Positions 13,595 to 19,730 of a stretch of DNA of 19,730 nt are shown here, piece by piece. Every line of letters starts with the position of its first letter. Position 1 is the stretch's first letter. Source of the DNA: Pseudomonadota bacterium (GTDB lineage: Bacteria > Pseudomonadota > Gammaproteobacteria > Burkholderiales > Burkholderiaceae_B); contig JAEWHK010000014.1 of assembly GCA_023387815.1 (NCBI GenBank), forward strand, positions 1-19,730, given 5' to 3'. The notes beneath the pieces were generated by a model. That model worked only from the letters and a program-made list of their open reading frames with translations. It was not told the origin of the DNA and did not search any database. Made by a program: the position numbers and the translations under genes.

Positions 13595-14329
13595 ATGACA
13601 AATACAATCACCCCACAAGTGCAGGCACTGGTCTTTGATGTTTTTGGAACTGTTGTTGACTGGCGCACTGGTGTGATCAACGCCGTGGAAACATTCGCCC
13701 AGAATGAGCGATTGACCGGTCTGGATCCGGCAGCATTCGCCGATACCTGGCGCAGCTTTTACAAACCTTCAATGGAAGAGGTACGCAGTGGCCGTCGTCC
13801 ATTTACCCGGCTTGATATCCTGCACCGTGAAAATCTGGAGCGAACACTGGAGACATTTCGGGTGAATACAGCTACGTTATCACCAGAGTCGCTGAGTACG
13901 CTCAATCTTGTCTGGCACAGACTGGATCCCTGGCCCGATAGCGTTGCCGGTCTGATGGAACTGAAATCGGCCTACATCATTGCCCCATTGTCGAATGGCA
14001 ATATCCGATTAATGCTGGATATGGCAAAACGCGCCGGCCTGCCCTGGGACGCCATTCTGGGTGCAGAGACGGCCCAGGCGTATAAACCAGCGCCCGAAGC
14101 CTATTTGCGTACTGCTGACATACTGAGGCTGAATCCTGAGCAGATTTGCATGGTTGCGGCACATAATGGCGACCTGGCGGCAGCCCGCAAGTGCGGCTTC
14201 AGAACAGCATTTATTGTTCGGCCAAACGAGCATGGGCCTGACCAGAAAACAGATCTGGCAGCAGAACAGGACTGGGATGTCGTGGCCACGGATATGGTCG
14301 ATCTGGCCCGTCAAATCGCTCTGGACTGA
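13595..14329 (+). CDS. Haloacid dehalogenase, type II (L-2-haloacid dehalogenase-like HAD hydrolase)
   Basis: A 244-residue HAD-superfamily protein of the type II L-2-haloacid dehalogenase group, which replaces the halogen of short 2-haloacids by OH. Motif I is FDVFGTVVDWR with the nucleophile Asp15. Motif II is LSNGN (Ser133), motif III is KPAPEAY with Lys164, and motif IV is AAHNGDLAAARKCGF with Asp193. Arg53 in TWRSFYKPS may match the carboxylate-binding Arg of known enzymes. AGGAG at 13580-13584 lies 10 bases before the ATG at 13595. An in-frame ATG at 13574 lies before that signal. HAD type II proteins are often annotated as dehalogenases without proof, so the true substrate is open. Confidence 0.88.
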   Translation: MTNTITPQVQALVFDVFGTVVDWRTGVINAVETFAQNERLTGLDPAAFADTWRSFYKPSMEEVRSGRRPFTRLDILHRENLERTLETFRVNTATLSPESLSTLNLVWHRLDPWPDSVAGLMELKSAYIIAPLSNGNIRLMLDMAKRAGLPWDAILGAETAQAYKPAPEAYLRTADILRLNPEQICMVAAHNGDLAAARKCGFRTAFIVRPNEHGPDQKTDLAAEQDWDVVATDMVDLARQIALD

Positions 14330-14600
14330 ACTTGTATCGTTATGTAACAACACAGCAAACAACGATTTCCCGCGGCCTTTATCGATATGCCAAAGAGCCG
14401 CGCATGTGTTTGCTTAGCAATCTAATTGCAGGCGAGCAAACATGCGTTTCGGGCGTGTCCTCAATATGCGTTAACGAGCATAATAACGCCCCTCTTATTA
14501 CGGCAAGTTACATTCATGACAGCACGCGCATGTTACGCTGAATACTCAAGTGATCGAGGTTTCCTTGATCGATTTACATTAACTATTCAGGAGCAAAACT
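14330..14600. other. Intergenic region with a hairpin upstream of the CsbD gene
   Basis: No convincing gene lies in this 271-base gap; the short open frames here have no family features. Just before the CsbD gene, GATCGAGG (14552-14559) can pair with CCTTGATC (14563-14570) around a 3-T loop, about 30 bases before the start. It could sit in the 5' leader. No clear promoter could be assigned. Confidence 0.4.
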
Positions 14601-14810
14601 ATGAATAAAGATATTGCAGCCGGTAAATGGGAACAGGTCAAAGGTTCTTTGAAAGAAACCTGGGGCGAGTTGACCGACGACGATGTCGCTCAGGTTAATG
14701 GTAATGCCCAGAAGCTTGCAGGTATCCTGCAGGAAAAATATGGCCGAACGAAAGAAGAAGCAGAAAAACAGGTTGATGATTTCTGGTCTCGTCACAATTC
14801 AGATCTGTGA
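14601..14810 (+). CDS. CsbD-family general stress protein
   Basis: A 69-residue hydrophilic protein of the CsbD family. The family signature is evident: DIAAGKWEQVKGSLKETWGELTDDD at the start, then NGNAQKLAGILQEKYGRTKEEAEKQVDDFW. These proteins are induced in general stress responses in many bacteria (sigma-B in Bacillus, osmotic or stationary-phase stress in proteobacteria), but their molecular role is unknown. CAGGAG about 8 bases upstream supports the ATG. It is monocistronic: 271 bases of non-coding sequence precede it, and a strong terminator lies 126 bases after its stop. Confidence 0.93.
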   Translation: MNKDIAAGKWEQVKGSLKETWGELTDDDVAQVNGNAQKLAGILQEKYGRTKEEAEKQVDDFWSRHNSDL

Positions 14811-14936
14811 TGAACTCACAACCTTCGTACACGGCATAGTATATGACGTTCCCCAATGAGGGCTCATCATAGTGCCGGGTACGGATCAGCGATGGTACTG
14901 AGCTGGCCTTATTAAGGTTCAGATCTTTGCCGAGAT

Positions 14937-14974
14937 TGCACCGATATGCCCATGGCAACATCGGTGCATTTTTT
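14937..14974 (+). terminator. Intrinsic terminator downstream of the CsbD gene
   Basis: TGCACCGAT (14937-14945) and ATCGGTGCA (14960-14968) form a perfect 9-bp stem. An inner TGCC/GGCA pair can nest inside it, and TTTTTT follows at 14969-14974. It lies 126 bases past the CsbD stop, so the transcript has a long 3' tail or a separate short transcript ends here. Confidence 0.85.
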
Positions 14975-14992
14975 ATGTGACTCTGGTTAACT

Positions 14993-15102
14993 GAATTCTG
15001 TGTCTCTGATGAACAGAATTAGGATTCGCTGATATTTGGAATTATGATTCGATGATGAATAGAATTCTGCGTCTCTGTTGAACAGATTCACGATTCGCTG
15101 AT
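14993..15102. repeat. Degenerate direct repeats between CsbD and CobW genes
   Basis: Two 41-base copies, 14993-15033 and 15062-15102, differ at about 5 positions and are offset by 69 bases. Both begin with GAATTCTG and end with GATTCGCTGAT. A shorter, more diverged unit (around 15040-15061, GATTCGATGATGAATAGAA) lies between them. The last copy runs into the 3' end of the CobW-type gene and supplies its final codons and stop. I do not recognise the repeat family. Confidence 0.75.
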
Positions 15103-16092
15103 GAACAGAACAATGCCAGTGCGAACAGTCGAGTCCCCCTGGTCCGGCAGATGTATGGCGGGATATTGCTGCGTATGAACGACGTTATATACATACAGTC
15201 CTTCACTTCTTTCAAAACGAACCAGCGCCTTGGCTCGGATCAGAGAAGCACCCGCCTGTTCAATTAATTGTTCCAGCTCTCGCATAAATGCGCGCCGCGA
15301 CATGGGATCGGGCAAATCTATAACTTCTGTCCGAATCCGTGAGTGACGCTGTACGGACTTTAGTGGACTTGCAGAAACCACCTCATGCGCCTTATGCGCC
15401 TTATGCGCCTTATGCGTTTTAAGAAACGCATCGGAAGCCAGCGCCGGCCGGTCCGAATGCAATCGCAAATGCCATTTTTCTATATCGGAAATCTGCTCCA
15501 GAAATGCTGGTATTCCCATTATGGGGATATCCACCATCGAAGCCAGTTGCGTCCTGCAGGAAGCGACCTCTTCTTCTGAAGCCAAATCGGTTTTGGACAA
15601 GAGCAGCTGGTCTGCCAGCACAATCTGTCGCGACCATTCAATATAGGACATCTGTGATACAAAACCGGGCACATCAACAATACACAGACTGCCGTTGAAA
15701 ACATATCGCGCTTTCAGAAAAAAATCGTGATGCAAGGTGAAGCGTAGCGCTGATGGATCCGCCAGGCCGCTGGTTTCGACAAGCACCTGATTGAAACGCG
15801 GTACACGCCGCGCCAGCGCGTCTGTGAAGAGTCGCTGCAGCGTCTCGTTCAACGACCCCTGCATCTGACAGCACAGGCAGCCGCCTTCAAGTAGAATAAT
15901 AGAAGGCTGTACGAACGACCAGTTCGCCTGATCTATGCCCAGCTCGCCCATTTCATTCACGATCACAACCGTGTCTTTGAAAGCAGGCTGCTGCAATAGC
16001 TGGTTGATAAACTGCGTTTTGCCGCTACCCAGAAAACCGGTAATCGCAGTGACGGCAATTCGGCTCTCGGGTACAGTCGCGGTTGAAGTCAT
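15088..16092 (-). CDS. CobW/COG0523 family metal-trafficking GTPase
   Basis: A 334-residue G3E GTPase of the CobW/P47K group, usually a metal (zinc or cobalt) insertase or chaperone. Walker A GFLGSGKT lies at residues 19-26. The metal-binding CxCC motif (GCLCCQM) is at about 72-75, VETSGLADP at about 105-113 and SKTD (in place of NKxD) at 166-169. A histidine-rich linker with HKA repeats follows (His227, 230, 233, 236). The C-terminal CobW_C domain is shorter and weaker. The ATG at 16092 (MTSTATVPES) is preferred over an in-frame TTG at 16122, since neither has a clear Shine-Dalgarno and ATG fits the family start. The 3' end lies inside a direct repeat. It is divergent from the DUF482 gene. 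Confidence 0.9.
   Translation of the reverse strand: MTSTATVPESRIAVTAITGFLGSGKTQFINQLLQQPAFKDTVVIVNEMGELGIDQANWSFVQPSIILLEGGCLCCQMQGSLNETLQRLFTDALARRVPRFNQVLVETSGLADPSALRFTLHHDFFLKARYVFNGSLCIVDVPGFVSQMSYIEWSRQIVLADQLLLSKTDLASEEEVASCRTQLASMVDIPIMGIPAFLEQISDIEKWHLRLHSDRPALASDAFLKTHKAHKAHKAHEVVSASPLKSVQRHSRIRTEVIDLPDPMSRRAFMRELEQLIEQAGASLIRAKALVRFERSEGLYVYNVVHTQQYPAIHLPDQGDSTVRTGIVLFISES
15385..15420 (-). repeat. 9-bp tandem repeat encoding His-Lys-Ala units in CobW protein
   Basis: About four 9-base units of the type CTTATGCGC (plus strand) run in tandem and encode Lys-Ala-His triplets in the linker of the CobW-type protein. Perfect triplet-phase repetition makes this a site where the number of metal-binding histidines could change by slippage without a frameshift. 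Confidence 0.85.
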
Positions 16093-16158
16093 AATGGGAG
16101 TTTCAGTGTTGATCGCATTCAATGGTAGCAGGCAGTGACATCAGACGATGATAATAGT

Positions 16159-17295
16159 ATGCAGGTAGCGCTGGTGCATTCACTGGCAGACCTGCCCGAT
16201 TTTGACTGGGCTCAATGGTCAGACGACAATCCATTTGTGTCCCCGCCGTTTCTGCGTGCCATGGAAAGTACCGGCTGTACCAGTGAAGAGACTGGCTGGC
16301 AGCCCTGTCATCTGATTCTATACGATCAGATGCACGAGCCCGCGGGTTTCATGCCCATGTATCTGAAAACCCATTCCCAGGGTGAATTCGTTTTCGATAT
16401 GGCATGGGCACGCGCATTCAGTCAGTATGGCCTGCAATACTATCCCAAACTGCTTTGTGCCGCGCCATTTTCTCCGGTAACAGGCCCGCGGCTGATCGGA
16501 CGGGACCTGCAAGCGCGTCAAATTCTGGCGCAGGCAGCCCTGGAAGTGGCCGACAAACTCAAGGTGTCGTCGGTGCATGTACTGTTTCCCGACGCGAAAG
16601 ATCTGGACGTGCTGCGCGAGGCTGGCTACATGGTCAGGGAAAGTGTGCAGTTTCACTGGAAGAACGCAGCATATAAAAGTCTTGACGACTTTCTGGCAAC
16701 GCTGGTGTATGACAAACGCAAGAAGCTGCGGCAGGATTCGCGCAAGGTGGCGCAGGCGGGAATCACATTTGAATTCAAGCGCGGCGCCGATATCACTGAA
16801 GAAGATTTGTCATTTTTCTTTTCGTGCTATTGCAATACGTATTTCGAACGTGCTCGTGAGCCCTATCTGTCAGAAGATTTTTTTCGGCAACTGCTGAGTA
16901 AAGCACCCGACACTGTGCTTCTGGTCCTGGCCCTGCGAGATAACACGCCGGTGGCAAGCGCCATGAATCTGATTGGCAACAACAAGATGTACGGGCGTTA
17001 CTGGGGTGCCCGTGAATACATTCCAGGCCTGCACTTTGAAACCTGCTATCTTCAGGGAATTCGCTATTGCATCGAGCACGGCATCTCAGTTTTTGAGGGT
17101 GGCGCCCAGGGCGAACACAAGCTGTCTCGTGGCATGCTGCCAGAAGCGACGTATTCGGCACACTGGATCGCCCGGCCTGAATTTGCCGATGCCATCCAGC
17201 GCTTTCTGGATGCCGAAACCGAGCACGTACAGGCCTATCTGGATGAATTGCAGGAGCACTCACCCTTTAAAAGGCCGTTGAGCGATGACAGGTGA
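16159..17295 (+). CDS. FemAB-like / DUF482 (GNAT-fold) acyltransferase family protein
   Basis: About 378 residues of the DUF482/FemAB-like family (proteobacterial GNAT-fold proteins sometimes called peptidoglycan biosynthesis proteins; function not established). Family blocks are NPFVSPPFLRAME, GFMPMYLKTHSQGEFVFDMAWARA, YYPKLLCAAPFSPVTGPRL, KKLRQDSRKVAQAGITF, YGRYWGAREYIPGLHFETCYLQGI and FEGGAQGEHKLSRGMLPEATYSAHW. The ATG at 16159 is chosen because its product begins directly with the family's opening strand (MQVALVHSLADLP). A GTG at 16135 would add eight polar residues. The divergent CobW-type gene starts within 70 bases, so the two share a short promoter region. Confidence 0.88.
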   Translation: MQVALVHSLADLPDFDWAQWSDDNPFVSPPFLRAMESTGCTSEETGWQPCHLILYDQMHEPAGFMPMYLKTHSQGEFVFDMAWARAFSQYGLQYYPKLLCAAPFSPVTGPRLIGRDLQARQILAQAALEVADKLKVSSVHVLFPDAKDLDVLREAGYMVRESVQFHWKNAAYKSLDDFLATLVYDKRKKLRQDSRKVAQAGITFEFKRGADITEEDLSFFFSCYCNTYFERAREPYLSEDFFRQLLSKAPDTVLLVLALRDNTPVASAMNLIGNNKMYGRYWGAREYIPGLHFETCYLQGIRYCIEHGISVFEGGAQGEHKLSRGMLPEATYSAHWIARPEFADAIQRFLDAETEHVQAYLDELQEHSPFKRPLSDDR

Positions 17296-17326
17296 TTTTC
17301 CGCGCGGTGACTTCCGTGAAATTTCG

Positions 17327-17344
17327 GCGCCGGCGCACCGGCGC
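17327..17344. terminator. GC-rich hairpin between convergent DUF482 and phaR genes
   Basis: GCGCCGG (17327-17333) pairs with CCGGCGC (17338-17344) around a 4-base loop. It sits between the convergent stops at 17295 and 17348. The flanks are AT-rich (ATTTC on one side, TGATTATTTG on the other) but lack a proper T run, so a bidirectional terminator is plausible, not proven. Confidence 0.5.
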
Positions 17345-17347
17345 TGA

Positions 17348-17920
17348 TTATTTGTCTTCCCCGTCTTTGTCTTTGTCTGAAACGGGGGCAAACGGAAAAG
17401 CCCCGAACATGTTGCTGGTCTGATTCTGCATTTGTTCCTGCATCTGCACAAACATGTTTTTTGACTGTTCTACGTAGTTGTTCATGACGTTATTGAGCAG
17501 GGGCGCCTGTATATTCATGAATTGCGACCACGCTTCTGCGCTGAACTGCGGGTTATAGACGCCCTTGGACTGCTCAGCCAGTTTGTCCTGAATGTCCACA
17601 AAGGCCTGCATGTTCTTTTCCAGATACGAACCCATCACACCCTGCATGGCATGACCATAAAAGCGGATGATATGGGCCAGCATATTGGAACTGAACATGG
17701 GAACGCCACCGGATTCGGCTTCCAGAATAATCTGCAACAGAATACTGCGCGTCAGCTCCTCTCCGGATTTGGCATCCAGCACCTGAAAACGCACGTTGTC
17801 CAGCACCAGCTGCCTGACATCCTGCAGCGTAATATAGGTGCTGGTCTGTGTGTCATACAGCCTGCGATTGGGATATTTTTTGATAGTCCGGACGGCGTCC
17901 GTATCAGTTGCTTTTGCCAT
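17348..17920 (-). CDS. phaR: PhaR, polyhydroxyalkanoate synthesis repressor
   Basis: A 190-residue PHA repressor. PhaR binds DNA and also free PHA granules, which releases repression of phasin and PHA genes when polymer accumulates. The N-terminal PHB/PHA accumulation DNA-binding domain is unmistakable (IKKYPNRRLYDTQTSTYITL, residues about 13-32, then DVRQLV and LLQIILEAESGG). It is followed by the first accumulation repeat (ML-HIIRFYGHAMQGVMGSYLEKNM) and a Gln/Met-rich C-terminus (QMQEQMQNQTSNMFGAFPF). The gene is the third of a phaC-phaB-phaR set, 44 bases after phaB, and ends against a convergent gene. Confidence 0.96.
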   Translation of the reverse strand: MAKATDTDAVRTIKKYPNRRLYDTQTSTYITLQDVRQLVLDNVRFQVLDAKSGEELTRSILLQIILEAESGGVPMFSSNMLAHIIRFYGHAMQGVMGSYLEKNMQAFVDIQDKLAEQSKGVYNPQFSAEAWSQFMNIQAPLLNNVMNNYVEQSKNMFVQMQEQMQNQTSNMFGAFPFAPVSDKDKDGEDK

Positions 17921-17964
17921 TACCTGTTCAACCTATAGTTATCTGTCTGTGTCCGCCAGCGGAC

Positions 17965-18702
17965 TTAACCCATGTGCAAGCCGCCATTGACCGAGAAGTC
18001 GGCACCGGTGGAAAAACCGGATTCGTCGGAGGCCAGCCATGACACAATGGATGCAATCTCGTCAGGGGTTCCCAGACGTCGTACCGGAATTGTCCCCACG
18101 ATCTGTTCCAGCACTTCCGGACGGATCGCGCGTACCATATCGGTACCAATATAGCCTGGTGAAACGGTATTGACCGTCACGCCGCGGCTGGCCACTTCCT
18201 GGGCCAGTGCCATGGTGAAGCCGTGAATTCCGGCCTTTGCCGTGGAATAGTTGGTTTGCCCGAACTGGCCTTTCTGCCCGTTGACCGAACTGATATTGAT
18301 GATACGCCCCCAGCGCTTCTCGTACATATGTTCAATGACCTGCTTGGTGACATTGAACAGGCTGTTCAGGTTGGTATCCATCACGGCGCGCCAGTCGTCA
18401 ATCGACATTTTGCGAAACACGCCATCACGGGTAATACCGGCATTATTGACCAGTACATCTATCGGTCCGTGCTCGGCTTTCACTTTGTCAAAAGCCTGCA
18501 CAGTAGAGTCCCAGTCGGACACATTGCCAGCTGAAGCATAGAAGGTATAACCCTGCGCAGCCTGTTCATCGATCCATTGCTGGGCGTTCCGCTGCGGGCC
18601 GCAGCCTGCGATCACCGTAAATCCGTCCTTGTGCAGGCGCTGACAGATGGAAGTCCCGATACCTCCCATACCTCCCGTCACATATGCTATTTTTTGTGTC
18701 AT
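17965..18702 (-). CDS. phaB: Acetoacetyl-CoA reductase (PhaB/PhbB)
   Basis: A 245-residue short-chain dehydrogenase. It reduces acetoacetyl-CoA to (R)-3-hydroxybutyryl-CoA with NADPH, the second step of polyhydroxybutyrate synthesis. The Rossmann motif TGGMGGIG lies at residues 9-16 and NNAG at 86-89. The catalytic triad is Ser139 (NISSVNGQKGQFGQ), Tyr152 and Lys156 (NYSTAKAG). The late SPGYIGTDMV is typical of PhaB. AAGGAG with 7-base spacing precedes the ATG. The gene lies 52 bases after phaC and 44 before phaR on the same strand. No phaA (thiolase) is in the window, so it must be elsewhere or unlinked. Confidence 0.96.
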   Translation of the reverse strand: MTQKIAYVTGGMGGIGTSICQRLHKDGFTVIAGCGPQRNAQQWIDEQAAQGYTFYASAGNVSDWDSTVQAFDKVKAEHGPIDVLVNNAGITRDGVFRKMSIDDWRAVMDTNLNSLFNVTKQVIEHMYEKRWGRIINISSVNGQKGQFGQTNYSTAKAGIHGFTMALAQEVASRGVTVNTVSPGYIGTDMVRAIRPEVLEQIVGTIPVRRLGTPDEIASIVSWLASDESGFSTGADFSVNGGLHMG

Positions 18703-18754
18703 TTTGAACTCCTTGAGCTACTTCAACGGTAATAAAATACTACGAATTCCCTGA

Positions 18755-19730
18755 TTATGCGCGGGTTCTGACATAGCTGCCCGGCGCCGGTGCCAGCGGA
18801 GCAAATTCCGCGTTTCCGGTTGTTGCCTTTGCCTTCACTTTGCGCCCGCTGTGTCCGGCCAGCCAGGCTGTCCAGTCTGGCCACCAGCTTCCTGGAATCG
18901 ATTCTGCCTGCTCCAGCCAATCCTGCGCCTCTGTTTCCTGCACGAGGGCCTCATCATTGGCCCAGTAGTTGCGCTTGTTTTTTGCCGGCGGGTTGATGAC
19001 GCCTGCAATATGCCCGGAGGCACCCAGAACATATCGGACGTCGCCGGACAAAAGGCGGGCTGATGCAAATGAAGCGTTCCAGGGGACGATATGATCATCT
19101 CTGGATCCATACACATAAACTGGCATGTCAATATCGGAAAGATCGACCTGTTCGGCGCAGACTTTCAACGCACCCGGCTGGCAAAGCCTGTTTTCCAGAT
19201 ACATATTCCGGAAATACCAGGTAAAGAACGGACCCGGCAGGTTCGTGCCATCCGAATTCCAGTAAAGCAGATCAAATGCTGCAGGCGCATTCCCTTTCAG
19301 ATAGTTGCTGACAACGTAATTCCAGACCAGCTCGTTGGGGCGTAAAAAGGAAAAGGTGGTTGCCAGCTCCCTGGCTGTCATCAGACCGCCACGTCCGAGA
19401 AGCTGCTCGCGATAGGCAACATGAGCCTCGTCGACAAACACATCCAGAATACCTGTGTCTTCAAAATCCAGCAGTGTGGTCAGGAGTGTGGCACTGGCTA
19501 CAGGATTGTCGCCACGCGCGCGAGCCACAGCCAGTGCACTGCTGAGCATGGTTCCACCCACACAGAAGCCCAGTACATTGATCTGCTTCTGACCGGAAAT
19601 CTGCTGCACAGTATCAATCGCCGTCAGAACGCCTTTCTCGATGTAGTCGTCCCAGGTGGACGTCTGGATGCCATCGGTATCGGTCATTTGCGGATTGCGC
19701 CAGGAAACCATGAATACCGTAAAGCCCTGG
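18755..19730 (-). CDS. phaC: Class I poly(R)-hydroxyalkanoate synthase PhaC, C-terminal part
   Basis: The gene enters from beyond the right edge; about 325 C-terminal residues are present. Class I synthases polymerise (R)-3-hydroxyacyl-CoA monomers on the granule surface. The lipase-box-like LGFCVGGTM carries the catalytic Cys. The other triad members appear in VYGSRDDHIVPW (Asp) and LGASGHIAGVINPP (His). The class I segments NPVASATLLTTLLDF, NELVWNYVVSNYLKGN, FDLLYWNSDGTNLPG and PGSWWPDWTAWLAGHSG are all present, and the C-terminus ends APGSYVRTRA. The open frame continues to 19730 with no stop, so only the 5' part is missing. Confidence 0.97.
   Translation of the reverse strand, partial: QGFTVFMVSWRNPQMTDTDGIQTSTWDDYIEKGVLTAIDTVQQISGQKQINVLGFCVGGTMLSSALAVARARGDNPVASATLLTTLLDFEDTGILDVFVDEAHVAYREQLLGRGGLMTARELATTFSFLRPNELVWNYVVSNYLKGNAPAAFDLLYWNSDGTNLPGPFFTWYFRNMYLENRLCQPGALKVCAEQVDLSDIDMPVYVYGSRDDHIVPWNASFASARLLSGDVRYVLGASGHIAGVINPPAKNKRNYWANDEALVQETEAQDWLEQAESIPGSWWPDWTAWLAGHSGRKVKAKATTGNAEFAPLAPAPGSYVRTRA

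Noticed and set aside
14993..15102. Short CRISPR-like array
   Set aside because: Only two clear copies exist, they differ from each other, the spacing sequence is itself related to the repeat, and no cas genes are nearby.

Overview
The window reads as a chromosomal segment of a betaproteobacterium, most likely Alcaligenaceae (Bordetella/Advenella/Alcaligenes-like). This is inferred from a Bug-type solute receptor, a phaC-phaB-phaR polyhydroxybutyrate locus, an initiator tRNA of the usual proteobacterial form, many LysR regulators and a moderate GC content. The genus cannot be fixed by eye.

Layout. (1) 1-63: the 3' part of an initiator tRNA-fMet gene with its terminator. About 1 kb later (1030-1106) there is a second, truncated copy of the tRNA 3' end and terminator. 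Between the copies lies a HigB/HigA toxin-antitoxin pair with a clear sigma-70 promoter and overlapping palindromes, so the pair sits in a tRNA-associated insertion or duplication scar. (2) 1245-1634: a small VOC/glyoxalase-fold protein. (3) 1765-9748: a co-oriented catabolic cluster. It holds a LysR regulator, a flavin reductase fused to an IclR-type effector domain, a Tat-signal Bug receptor, an NtaA/SnaA/DszA-type FMNH2-dependent monooxygenase, a DUF1446 (AtuA-like) protein, a DUF4387 protein and an MmgE/PrpD protein. Three intergenic gaps in this cluster each carry a perfect palindrome whose core fits the LysR-box form T-N11-A. (4) 9823-11836: a PLP-dependent desulfhydrase/sulfo-lyase gene divergent from its own LysR gene. 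(5) 11886-12041: a fragment of an oligopeptide-type ABC ATPase, overlapping the 3' end of a YadA-like trimeric autotransporter (12036-13379, minus). (6) 13595-14329: a type II haloacid dehalogenase. (7) 14601-14810: a CsbD-family stress protein, followed by a strong terminator and a short region of degenerate direct repeats. (8) 15088-16092 (minus): a CobW/COG0523 GTPase with an expanded His-Lys-Ala repeat, divergent from a FemAB-like DUF482 acyltransferase. (9) 17348-19730 (minus): phaR, phaB and the 3' part of phaC.

Working model for the central cluster (inference): a periplasmic receptor captures an organic acid. The flavin reductase makes FMNH2, possibly gated by a ligand on its IclR-like domain. 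The monooxygenase attacks the substrate, and the DUF1446/DUF4387 pair with the MmgE/PrpD protein processes the product. The LysR protein would switch the cluster through the T-N11-A palindromes. The substrate is unknown. I regard this cluster, and especially its fused reductase, as the best candidate for a previously undescribed system here.
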